A program made the position numbers and the translations under genes. This document shows positions 1-5,635 of a DNA stretch of 8,740 nt, piece by piece (the stretch's first letter is position 1; the number at the start of each line of letters is the position of its first letter). The DNA is from a bacterium (GTDB taxonomy: Bacteria > Patescibacteriota > Gracilibacteria > UM-FILTER-43-11), in NCBI GenBank assembly GCA_030426875.1, contig JAUHXI010000049.1, positions 1 through 8,740 on the forward strand, in the 5' to 3' direction. A model generated the notes under the pieces. That model did not search any database. It was not told the origin of the DNA and saw only the letters and a program-made list of their open reading frames with translations.

Positions 1-1
1 A

Positions 2-1381
2 TCAGGCCGGGATTTTGATTTCTCTCGGCCCTTTTTTGAACAGTTTGATGCACTCATCAAAGACACCCCACTCCTCTCAATCACCGTGATCAACAATGAA
101 AACAGTGATTATGTGAACAATGCGGGGTGGAATAAAAATTGTTATTTGGTGGCTGGGGCCAATCGGAATGAGGATTGTTATTATGGGAATTTTTTGAATC
201 ATTCTAAAAATTTGATGGACTGTAGTTTCGTCAAAAATTCTGAAAAATGTTATGAATGTGTGGATTGTTCGAATTGTTACAATCTCAAATATTCCACTAG
301 TTGTACAAATTGTAGCGATTCAGCCTTTCTTTATAATTGCAAAAACGTCCGTCATTGTTTTGGGTCTGTTAATCTGGTGAATCGAGAGTATGTGTTTATG
401 AATGAGCAGCTTTCTAAGGAGGCCTATGAGAAAAAAATAGAATCGTTAGGGCTTGATCGCCGCAGTCAGGTGGAGGCGGCACGAGCGTTTTTTGAGCAGC
501 ATCGTTTGAAGTATCCTTACAAATATATGATTGGCGAAATGAATGAAAGGGTGTCGGGGAATGTGGTCTACAACTCTCGCAACACGTTTGAATGTTTTGA
601 TGTCTCAAATTTGGAGGATTGCAAATACTGTTCGTGGTTTCACAATGGCAAAAATTGTATGGATATTTACTCGTGGGGCTATCCGAATACCGAGGAGTGT
701 TACGAATGTTTGGAGGTAGGAGACAATAGTCGGCGGGTGCTTTTTAATGTGACCACACAAAATTCGGATGAGCTTTTGTACAATTTAAACTGCATGCAAT
801 CTAGCAACTTATTTGGTTGTGTGAGTTTGAAGCGGGCAAAATATTGTATCTTTAATAGGCAGTATTCTAAAGAAGAATACGAAAAATTGGCGGCTAAAAT
901 CATCGAATACATGCAAAAAACAGGCGAGTGGGGTGAGTTTTTTCCAATGGGAATTTCTCCGCTGGCCTACAATCAAACGATTGCAGGCGACTATTTTCCA
1001 CTTCTAAAAGAAAGGGTGGAGGCCTTGGGAGCGAAATGGAATGATGAAATCCCCATTCAATCTCCCCCCACAAAAGTTAAGCTTCCCGATTCCATTTTAG
1101 AGGCGGACATTTCAATTTGTGACGAAATCCTGACCTGCGAAAAAACCGGTCGGCCTTATCGGATCATTCCTCAAGAGTTTAAATTTTATAAAGAAAATGA
1201 GCTTCCTTTGCCTGGTCACTGTTTTAAAGTGAGACATGAGGATCGTTTTTTGAGGCGGAACCCTCGGATGTTGTGGCAGCGCGAGTGTGCTAAGTGTCAG
1301 ACCTCTGTCCAGACCTCCTTTCCACCAGAAGCATCAGAGAGAGTGTATTGCGAGGCGTGTTATTTGGGGGAGGTTTATTAG
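2..1381 (+). CDS. Cys-rich tandem-repeat protein, paralog 1 (5' end outside window)
   Basis: The open frame runs in from the left edge, and 459 residues are visible. A GTG at 86 could be taken as a start, but the 28 codons before it match the paralog at 1517 (GRDFDFSRPFFEQF block), so the real start lies outside. About 27 Cys are present. A first Cys-rich array (residues ~47-119) ends in CFGSVNLVNREYVFMN followed by SKEAYEKK. A second array (~198-273) ends in the related FGCVSLKRAKYCIFN, SKEEYEKL, MQKTGEWGEFFP. Each half therefore has a Cys array plus a similar cap. In the first array Cys recur every 18 residues (83/101/119, 74/92, 86/104), which suggests a beta-solenoid. The C-terminus holds CAKC (429-432) and CEAC (450-453), a likely zinc ribbon. 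No signal peptide can be judged and no membrane segment is seen. Function is unknown; metal binding is inferred. Confidence 0.85.
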   Translation, partial: SGRDFDFSRPFFEQFDALIKDTPLLSITVINNENSDYVNNAGWNKNCYLVAGANRNEDCYYGNFLNHSKNLMDCSFVKNSEKCYECVDCSNCYNLKYSTSCTNCSDSAFLYNCKNVRHCFGSVNLVNREYVFMNEQLSKEAYEKKIESLGLDRRSQVEAARAFFEQHRLKYPYKYMIGEMNERVSGNVVYNSRNTFECFDVSNLEDCKYCSWFHNGKNCMDIYSWGYPNTEECYECLEVGDNSRRVLFNVTTQNSDELLYNLNCMQSSNLFGCVSLKRAKYCIFNRQYSKEEYEKLAAKIIEYMQKTGEWGEFFPMGISPLAYNQTIAGDYFPLLKERVEALGAKWNDEIPIQSPPTKVKLPDSILEADISICDEILTCEKTGRPYRIIPQEFKFYKENELPLPGHCFKVRHEDRFLRRNPRMLWQRECAKCQTSVQTSFPPEASERVYCEACYLGEVY

Positions 1382-1397
1382 AGGCTCCACATGCCTC
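1381..1397 (+). other. Short hairpin just after the stop codon
   Basis: GAGGC and GCCTC pair across a 7-nt loop immediately after the TAG of the upstream gene. The stem is only 5 bp and no T-run follows, so it is at most a weak terminator or 3' end stabiliser. Confidence 0.2.
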
Positions 1398-1403
1398 CTG
1401 TCA

Positions 1404-1471
1404 GGCCCCTCCTATCTTCCCGAAAGGGGAGGGATATAATTTTAGAAGGCGACATTCGCGAATGTCGCCTT
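1404..1471. repeat. Intergenic repeat element, copy 1 (hairpin plus 26-bp palindrome)
   Basis: This aligns without gaps to 3222-3289. It starts with a small hairpin, CTTCCC-GAAA-GGGGAG (1416-1431), with a GNRA-type tetraloop. A constant linker GGATATAATTTTAG follows, then a perfect 26-bp palindrome at 1446-1471. The pair C1453/G1464 is replaced in the other copy by T3271/A3282, so pairing is kept while sequence changes. No T-run follows the palindrome, so a simple intrinsic terminator is not supported. It may be a REP-like or MITE-like repeat, a protein-binding palindrome, or an RNA 3' end structure. Confidence 0.85.
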
Positions 1472-1501
1472 TGGGGGGGCTAGAGGGGGCCTATTGGAAT
1501 T

Positions 1502-1510
1502 TGTTATACT
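1502..1510 (+). promoter_or_regulatory. Extended -10 promoter giving a probable leaderless mRNA
   Basis: TG-T-TATACT is an extended -10 element. It ends exactly 6 nt before the ATG at 1517, so the expected transcription start falls on or next to the A of the start codon. No convincing -35 is seen, as expected for an extended -10 promoter. No Shine-Dalgarno sequence is present between it and the ATG. Confidence 0.6.
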
Positions 1511-1516
1511 CCAACC

Positions 1517-3199
1517 ATGAAGAGCTGCCAAAACTGTCAATCATCATTTCAAGTGACCGATAAAGATCGAGTTTTTCTTGAAAAAGTCAGCCCATGCTAC
1601 AACGGAAAAATATACACTTTTGATGAGCCAAAAAAATGTTGGCAATGTAAACTCCAGCAGCGATTGAGCTTTAGAAATGAACGACGTCTTTATAAGCGCA
1701 CGTGTGATTTTTCAGGCAAAGATATCGTTTCTATTTACTCGCCTGACAAGCCTTACACAGTTTATCATCAAGACATATGGTGGTCTGATCAATGGGATGC
1801 CTTGGATTATGGCCGGGACTTTGATTTTTCTCGACCTTTTTTTGAGCAGTTCAATGAGCTCTTAATGGAGGCCCCTCTCATGTCAGTATGGCTCATCAAT
1901 GAGCAAAATTCTCAATATAACAACAGTGCCTACGAGCTCAAGGATTGTTATATGAGTTTCAATTCAGACGTTTCGGAGCGGCTTTTTTATGGGTATGGCT
2001 CAGATCATTGTACAGACGTGATGGACGCGTCATTCATCAAGCAAAGTGAATTGGTTTACGAGTGTTTGGATGGCGAAAATCTTTACAACTGCTATTTTTC
2101 TCAGCAGTTGAGCCACTGCTCGGATGTTTATTTTTCTTACAATCTCTCCAATTGTAAAAATTGCTTTGGGTGCGAGAATTTGAGGAATAAGGCGTACTAT
2201 TTTTTCAATCAACCCTTAAAAAAAGAAGAATGGGAAGCCAAAATGACAGCCTTTACCTTCACGCCTTCCTCCATCCAAGAAACTTTGGATAAACTCCGTG
2301 AGCGACGAAAAGAGTTACCCGAACGCGCGACTACAATTGTGAATTGTGAAAATGTGACCGGTGATCATCTTTACCACTCTAAAAATCTAGAGAATTGTTT
2401 TGATGTGCGCAAGAGTGAAGACTGTAAGCATGTTTTTTATGCGCCGTGGGATCTAAAAAATGCCATGGATTGTTATGCTGTCGCTTTGCAGTCCAATGCT
2501 TACGAAATGATGGGGGGTGGGGTCAATTGTCATAAAAATGCCTTTGTGATCAACTTCATCAATGGCATCAGCTCTGTTTATTATTCCCTTTATGCCGTCA
2601 ATGGAACCTCAGACTGCTTTGGAACGGTGGGTTTAAAGCGAGGTCAATATTGCATCCTCAATAAACAATATACTAAAGAGGCGTATGAAAAAATGATTCC
2701 AAAAATTATTCAACACATGCAAAAAACGGGGGAGTGGGGGCAGTATTTTCCGACCTCGATGTCGATGTTTGGCTATAATGAAAGTAAGGCTCAAGAGTTA
2801 TTCCCTCTAAAAAGAGAAGAGGCCCTGGCGAGAGGCTTTAAATGGTCTGATCATCAAGCTCCAAAACCTCGCTCCGAAAAAGTCATTGCCGCCAGTCAAA
2901 TCCCTGAATCCATTGATCAAATTCCAGATAACATCCTCAATTGGGCGATTGAATGTGAAGCATCAGGTGAGCTTTTTAAGATCACTGCTTTGGAGTTAGA
3001 AATGTACCGTAAAATGAAATTACCCATACCCCGAAAGAGTCCGAATGTTCGGCACAGGAATCGAATGGTTCAGCGAAACTCCATTAACCTTTTAAAGCGA
3101 TCTTGTTTCAAGTGTGGCGGTGAGATTCAAACAACTCATTCGCCAAATGTAGCGGAAGTGGTATATTGTGAGGGGTGTTATTTGGAGGCGGTTTATTAG
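1517..3199 (+). CDS. Cys-rich tandem-repeat protein, paralog 2 (complete)
   Basis: This is a complete 560-residue protein with 26 Cys. The N-terminus has paired Cys, CQNC (4-7) and CWQC (41-44), likely a zinc-binding finger; a Tyr/Trp-rich segment and GRDFDFSRPFFEQF follow. The first Cys array places Cys165, 183, 201 and 219 exactly 18 residues apart, with others at 9-residue offsets, then the cap CFGCENLRNKAYYFFN with KKEEWEAK. A helical charged linker (~250-270) leads to a second array (277-367) with the cap CFGTVGLKRGQYCILN, TKEAYEKM, MQKTGEWGQYFP. The C-terminus carries CFKC/CEGC-type pairs (530/533 and 551/554), a second zinc ribbon. It has no membrane segment and no signal peptide, so it is probably cytoplasmic. 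The start is set by the leaderless-type promoter. It resembles the upstream gene throughout, so the pair is a tandem duplication. Family function is unknown to me; no enzyme motif is visible. Confidence 0.93.
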   Translation: MKSCQNCQSSFQVTDKDRVFLEKVSPCYNGKIYTFDEPKKCWQCKLQQRLSFRNERRLYKRTCDFSGKDIVSIYSPDKPYTVYHQDIWWSDQWDALDYGRDFDFSRPFFEQFNELLMEAPLMSVWLINEQNSQYNNSAYELKDCYMSFNSDVSERLFYGYGSDHCTDVMDASFIKQSELVYECLDGENLYNCYFSQQLSHCSDVYFSYNLSNCKNCFGCENLRNKAYYFFNQPLKKEEWEAKMTAFTFTPSSIQETLDKLRERRKELPERATTIVNCENVTGDHLYHSKNLENCFDVRKSEDCKHVFYAPWDLKNAMDCYAVALQSNAYEMMGGGVNCHKNAFVINFINGISSVYYSLYAVNGTSDCFGTVGLKRGQYCILNKQYTKEAYEKMIPKIIQHMQKTGEWGQYFPTSMSMFGYNESKAQELFPLKREEALARGFKWSDHQAPKPRSEKVIAASQIPESIDQIPDNILNWAIECEASGELFKITALELEMYRKMKLPIPRKSPNVRHRNRMVQRNSINLLKRSCFKCGGEIQTTHSPNVAEVVYCEGCYLEAVY

Positions 3200-3221
3200 A
3201 AGAGCCTTTAACTTTTTGACG

Positions 3222-3292
3222 GGCCCATCCTATCCTCCCCAAAGGGGAGGGATATAATTTTAGAAGGCGATATTCGCGAATATCGCCTTCTA
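3222..3292. repeat. Intergenic repeat element, copy 2 (hairpin plus 32-bp palindrome)
   Basis: This is the second copy of the element at 1404-1471, offset by 1818 bp. The first hairpin is CCTCCCC-AAA-GGGGAGG (3234-3250), longer than in copy 1. The linker GGATATAATTTTAG is unchanged. The palindrome at 3261-3292 is perfect over 32 bp. It lies between the converging ends of the Cys-rich gene and pyrE, where a bidirectional 3' end structure would be useful, but neither side has a clear T-run. Confidence 0.85.
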
Positions 3293-3302
3293 GAATCCTC
3301 AT

Positions 3303-3935
3303 CTACCCCTTAAATTTCTCCCACCATCCTGAGGGATCATCCGAAAAGGTCTTGATCAAAGCTTTTTCTTCATCCAAAAGATCCAATTGTTCCACCAGGG
3401 TTGAAAAATTTGAAAGTGAATAATGGTTTAAATTCGCTTCCTTAAAGCCATTTTCAGCTTTTTTCATTTGATAGGTAAAAATGCTCACGGCCGCCACAAC
3501 CTTTGCCTCATATTCCCGTTCACACGCTTGAGCTGAGCGAATAGAGCTCCCTCCTGTTGAGAATAAATCTTCTACAATGAGTACACGGGCCCCCTTTTCC
3601 ATCCTTCCTTCCACCTGCTTGCCCGCTCCATGGCCTTTTGGCTTTGGTCGAATATAAACCATCGGCATATCTAGTTCCTGAGCTAAAAATGCAGCCCAAG
3701 GAATGGCAGCCGTAGCGGTGCCTCCCAGCACATCAAACTCTAAATCTTTCTCGGCGATGAGAGACTTAAAACCTTCAACAATGGCCTTTCGAGCATCTGG
3801 ATAAGAAATCAGAAGGCGATTGTCGCAATAAATAGGCCCAACAATTCCACTGGTCCAGGTAAAAGGGGGGTCAGTTGAAATCCTAACTGCTTCTTTGTCT
3901 AATAAAAGTTGAGCAATTTTTTGAGCAACATCCAT
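3303..3935 (-). CDS. pyrE: Orotate phosphoribosyltransferase
   Basis: This 210-residue enzyme joins orotate and PRPP to form orotidine 5'-phosphate, the fifth step of de novo UMP synthesis, in the cytoplasm. Visible motifs are WTSG (27-30) with PIYCDNR (34-40); the mobile catalytic loop RPKPKGHGAGKQVEG (96-110); and the PRPP-binding motif VLIVEDLFSTGGSS (118-131). The length is typical of the family. The ATG at 3935 gives the expected N-terminus and has no Shine-Dalgarno sequence before it. A sigma70-type promoter lies about 30 bp upstream. No other pyrimidine gene is in the window, so it appears monocistronic here. It points away from the membrane exporter gene and converges with the Cys-rich gene, separated from it by repeat copy 2. 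Confidence 0.96.
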   Translation of the reverse strand: MDVAQKIAQLLLDKEAVRISTDPPFTWTSGIVGPIYCDNRLLISYPDARKAIVEGFKSLIAEKDLEFDVLGGTATAAIPWAAFLAQELDMPMVYIRPKPKGHGAGKQVEGRMEKGARVLIVEDLFSTGGSSIRSAQACEREYEAKVVAAVSIFTYQMKKAENGFKEANLNHYSLSNFSTLVEQLDLLDEEKALIKTFSDDPSGWWEKFKG

Positions 3936-3962
3936 ATTTTTAAGGTTAAAATCTACAAAACC

Positions 3963-3991
3963 ATTCTAATTTTATTATGTTAGACTGTCCA
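3963..3991 (-). promoter_or_regulatory. pyrE promoter (-35 and -10)
   Basis: On the minus strand, TGGACA (3986-3991) and TAGAAT (3963-3968) are separated by exactly 17 bp. Each hexamer differs from consensus at one position. The predicted start near 3956 leaves a leader of about 20 nt before the pyrE ATG. Confidence 0.6.
3978..3986 (+). promoter_or_regulatory. Possible extended -10 promoter for the exporter gene
   Basis: TG-T-TAGACT resembles TG-T-TATACT at 1502-1510 and faces the gene at 4008. It touches the -35 hexamer of the pyrE promoter on the other strand, so the two polymerases would compete. No good -35 is seen and the predicted leader is about 15 nt. Confidence 0.35.
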
Positions 3992-4007
3992 TACTAAACC
4001 CTTAAAA

Positions 4008-4727
4008 ATGGAACTGAGCCACATCATTCTTGCCAATATCGCCATTTTTTTAGCTTTTTTTGTTCAAACGACCGTCGGGTTTGGCGTTTCTTTAGTTGCC
4101 TTCCCTTTCCTGCTTATTTTTTTGGACTTCCAAGAAGCCACAGGATTTATTTCAGTTTATCTACTGCTTTTCAGTGCCATCATTGTGCCCAAAAATTGGT
4201 CTCATGTAGATAAAAAATTATTTTGGAAAATGGCCTTTAGCGGTGCCATTGGCTTGTTCATCGGAGTTCAATTGCTCAAAATCGTCGAAACTTCCTATCT
4301 GGAAAGGTTTTTAGGCCTTTTCACCGTCTTTTATGTTGCCTTTCAATACTTCAAAAAGACAAAATTTAAATCCATAAAAAAACTCGAAATTCTTTTTGGG
4401 TTTTTAAGTGGTGCCTCATCTGGATTGATTAATAATGGGAGCATTGTCTTGTTGATTTTTCTCAATAGCCGCCTGCATTTAGCCACAGTTATCCGAGGAA
4501 CTATCATTGCCTTATTGGGAGTGGGAAACGTTTTACGCGTCCCCCTTTTACTACAAAATGGGCTTCTGACAAAAAATATTTTTCAACAATCTCTGTGGGT
4601 CCTCCCAAGCTTTGTTTTAGCCTTAATTTTAGGTCAACTTTTCTATAAAAAAATCAATAAGGATTTATTAAAAAGGATCATGCTACTCCTTTTGCTTGTG
4701 ATGGGCTTTGTATTGATTATGAAATAA
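4008..4727 (+). CDS. TauE/SafE-family membrane exporter
   Basis: This is a hydrophobic protein of 239 residues with about eight membrane segments, the usual size and topology of the TauE/SafE (DUF81) family. Family hallmarks are QTTVGFGVSLVAFPF near the first span (~20-34) and the internally related GFLSGASSGLINNGS (~131-145) at the start of the second half. Members are linked to export of sulfite, sulfoacetate or other small anions, but the substrate here cannot be read from the sequence. Positively charged loops (KNWSHVDKK, KKTKFKSIKK) mark cytoplasmic sides. The ATG at 4008 has no Shine-Dalgarno sequence. It is divergent from pyrE, with 72 bp between the starts, and has no obvious operon partner downstream. 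Confidence 0.85.
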   Translation: MELSHIILANIAIFLAFFVQTTVGFGVSLVAFPFLLIFLDFQEATGFISVYLLLFSAIIVPKNWSHVDKKLFWKMAFSGAIGLFIGVQLLKIVETSYLERFLGLFTVFYVAFQYFKKTKFKSIKKLEILFGFLSGASSGLINNGSIVLLIFLNSRLHLATVIRGTIIALLGVGNVLRVPLLLQNGLLTKNIFQQSLWVLPSFVLALILGQLFYKKINKDLLKRIMLLLLLVMGFVLIMK

Positions 4728-4786
4728 TTTTTTATTCTAATCAACTTTTTTATTTGTTTATTATAAGCCAAATAAGAATATTTAGT

Positions 4787-4804
4787 GAACAAAAGTATAC
4801 TTTT
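4787..4804. promoter_or_regulatory. Upstream half-operator and AT-rich palindrome
   Basis: GAACAAAAGTAT (4787-4798) keeps the left half and spacer of the full operator at 4818-4829 but has two mismatches in the right half. The two GAAC sites are 31 bp apart, close to three helical turns. It overlaps a perfect 14-bp palindrome, AAAAGTATACTTTT (4791-4804). It may be a secondary repressor site. Confidence 0.35.
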
Positions 4805-4807
4805 ATC

Positions 4808-4836
4808 TTGCAAAAGTGAACAAATGTTCATATCAT
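4808..4836 (+). promoter_or_regulatory. Promoter of the small membrane protein gene
   Basis: TTGCAA (4808-4813) and TATCAT (4831-4836) have a 17-bp spacer. The predicted start near 4843 leaves a leader of about 24 nt to the ATG at 4867. The spacer is almost filled by the GAAC-N4-GTTC operator, so a bound repressor would block polymerase directly. Confidence 0.6.
4817..4830. promoter_or_regulatory. Perfect GAAC-N4-GTTC operator (SOS/LexA-box type)
   Basis: TGAACAAATGTTCA is a perfect inverted repeat around an AAAT spacer. GAAC-N4-GTTC is the core of the LexA box known from Bacillus and Actinobacteria. Its place between -35 and -10, and the LexA-type gene 0.8 kb downstream, support the reading. 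However, the recognition helix of that LexA resembles the E. coli type, which binds a different sequence, so another regulator is possible. Confidence 0.6.
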
Positions 4837-4866
4837 GGAAGTGTACTTAGATTTAAACAAAAAAAC

Positions 4867-5076
4867 ATGCTCACAAATTTTTTACTCGCCATTGCACTCA
4901 TGGCCATCACCATTGGACTCCTCATTGGGCTCGATTTTGCCACCTCTTTTATGGCACAGCTCACCAAGCGACTCCTAAAAATAGTCAGACGTTCCAAGCT
5001 CCTAACTGAATATATTTTACGTGCCTACATGCGTTATCGAAAAGCCATTCACAAGCCCTTAGTTAGCAATCGATAA
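4867..5076 (+). CDS. Small basic one-span membrane protein, candidate SOS effector
   Basis: The predicted protein has 69 residues. Residues ~4-23 (LLAIALMAITIGLLIGLD core) form one membrane span, and the remaining ~40 residues are strongly basic (KRLLKIVRRSK, RYRK), so the C-terminus is probably cytoplasmic. I chose the ATG at 4867. A GTG at 4816 would extend the frame by 17 residues, but it lies inside the operator and upstream of the predicted transcription start. No Shine-Dalgarno sequence is seen. I do not recognise the family. A small single-span protein behind a LexA-type operator recalls the SOS division inhibitors YneA and SidA in plan, without evident sequence similarity. The 27-residue gene follows after 32 bp and may share its transcript. 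Confidence 0.65.
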   Translation: MLTNFLLAIALMAITIGLLIGLDFATSFMAQLTKRLLKIVRRSKLLTEYILRAYMRYRKAIHKPLVSNR

Positions 5077-5108
5077 AAATAATAAATAAATAAATAATCA
5101 ATACCACT

Positions 5109-5192
5109 ATGATCTCTACAATAATTTTTGCCAGCATTGTTTTATTTGGAATGTTCGGATTCTTCTTTATGGTTGCGCATCTCAATGATTGA
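5109..5192 (+). CDS. 27-residue one-span membrane microprotein
   Basis: ATG to TGA encodes 27 residues beginning MISTIIFASIVLFGMFGFFF and ending MVAHLND. Nearly the whole chain is one hydrophobic span, with Gly and Met within it and a short polar tail. This is far from a random composition, although the chance of a short random hydrophobic frame in AT-rich DNA is not small. The size is close to the SOS-induced SidA (29 residues) and TisB (29 residues). It lies 32 bp after the preceding small membrane protein gene, across a run of AAAT repeats. It has no Shine-Dalgarno sequence and no clear promoter of its own, so co-transcription is likely. It is the only gene here ending in TGA. Confidence 0.45.
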   Translation: MISTIIFASIVLFGMFGFFFMVAHLND

Positions 5193-5198
5193 TTGATT

Positions 5199-5208
5199 CA
5201 TTTAAAAT
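5199..5208 (+). repeat. AT-rich direct repeat, left copy
   Basis: CATTTAAAAT occurs here and again at 5613-5622, on either side of the four-helix-bundle gene. Both are embedded in similar strings of TTTAAAAT and ATTAAAT. The background is AT-rich, so a 10-bp match alone is modest evidence for an inserted cassette. Confidence 0.4.
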
Positions 5209-5232
5209 ATTAAATGTTAAACTTGAATTAAG

Positions 5233-5598
5233 GTGGATGTAAAATATGATTTATCAGAAAGGCTAATTAAATTTTCAATTTTAGTGATAGAAATTTCAGA
5301 ATCCATTCACAGAACATTTGCAGGTAAAGCTTTAGCCAGTCAAATTTCCAGGAGTGGAACATCTCCTACATTGAATTATGGCGAGGCACTTTCTGCCGAA
5401 TCAAGGAAAGATTTTATTCATAAGATGAGAATAATTCTGAAAGAGTTGAGAGAGACCAGTATTTGCTTGCAAATAATTAAAAGAAAACCACTCATTCCAA
5501 AGCAGGTTGGCATTAATAATGTTATAAGTGAGTGCAGCGAGTTGGTTGCAATTTTTACAGCCAGCATAAAAACTGCTAAAAATAAGCTAGAAAATTAA
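5233..5598 (+). CDS. Four-helix-bundle protein (S23 / intervening-sequence type)
   Basis: This 121-residue protein matches the four-helix-bundle family first named for proteins in 23S rRNA intervening sequences. Family features are the opening YDLSERLIKFSILVIEI, the ISRSGTSPTLNYGEALSAES turn region (~38-57), KDFIHKMRIILKELRET (~59-75) and a final amphipathic helix. These proteins form pentamers of helical bundles; their biological role is not established, and no rRNA is nearby here. The GTG at 5233 is the only usable start, since an in-frame TGA lies three codons upstream. It sits between the small membrane genes and lexA and is flanked by a short direct repeat, which suggests later insertion as a cassette. 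Confidence 0.88.
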   Translation: MDVKYDLSERLIKFSILVIEISESIHRTFAGKALASQISRSGTSPTLNYGEALSAESRKDFIHKMRIILKELRETSICLQIIKRKPLIPKQVGINNVISECSELVAIFTASIKTAKNKLEN

Positions 5599-5612
5599 TA
5601 TTTAATATTCAG

Positions 5613-5622
5613 CATTTAAAAT
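5613..5622 (+). repeat. AT-rich direct repeat, right copy
   Basis: This is the second CATTTAAAAT, 14 bp after the stop of the four-helix-bundle gene. It directly precedes the -10-like element of lexA, so an insertion here could have replaced or supplied the lexA promoter region. Confidence 0.4.
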
Positions 5623-5623
5623 T

Positions 5624-5629
5624 TAATAT
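5624..5629 (+). promoter_or_regulatory. Possible -10 element of lexA
   Basis: TAATAT ends 6 nt before the lexA ATG, the same spacing as TATACT before the gene at 1517, and would give a leaderless mRNA. The surroundings are almost pure A and T, no -35 is seen, and chance similarity is quite possible. Confidence 0.3.
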
Positions 5630-5635
5630 TTATAT

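Noticed and set aside
86..88. GTG as the start of the first Cys-rich gene
   Set aside because: The 28 codons upstream match the paralog, so the gene simply continues past the left edge.
1435..1440. TATAAT inside both copies of the intergenic repeat, as a promoter
   Set aside because: No -35 lies 16-18 bp upstream and no extended TG is present. In the second copy it would fire antisense into pyrE. It is better seen as the linker of the repeat.
3108..3302. Minus-strand frame upstream of the pyrE stop, across repeat copy 2
   Set aside because: It runs through the palindrome and opposite the Cys-rich gene, and its composition is unlike a protein. It is a shadow frame.
4816..4866. GTG start extending the 69-residue membrane protein by 17 residues
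   Set aside because: The GTG overlaps the operator and lies before the predicted transcription start, and the added residues are polar with no start signal.
5077..5108. AAAT tandem repeats as an origin or CRISPR-like array
   Set aside because: Only a few 4-bp units with no spacers or DnaA boxes; this is simple AT-rich intergenic sequence.
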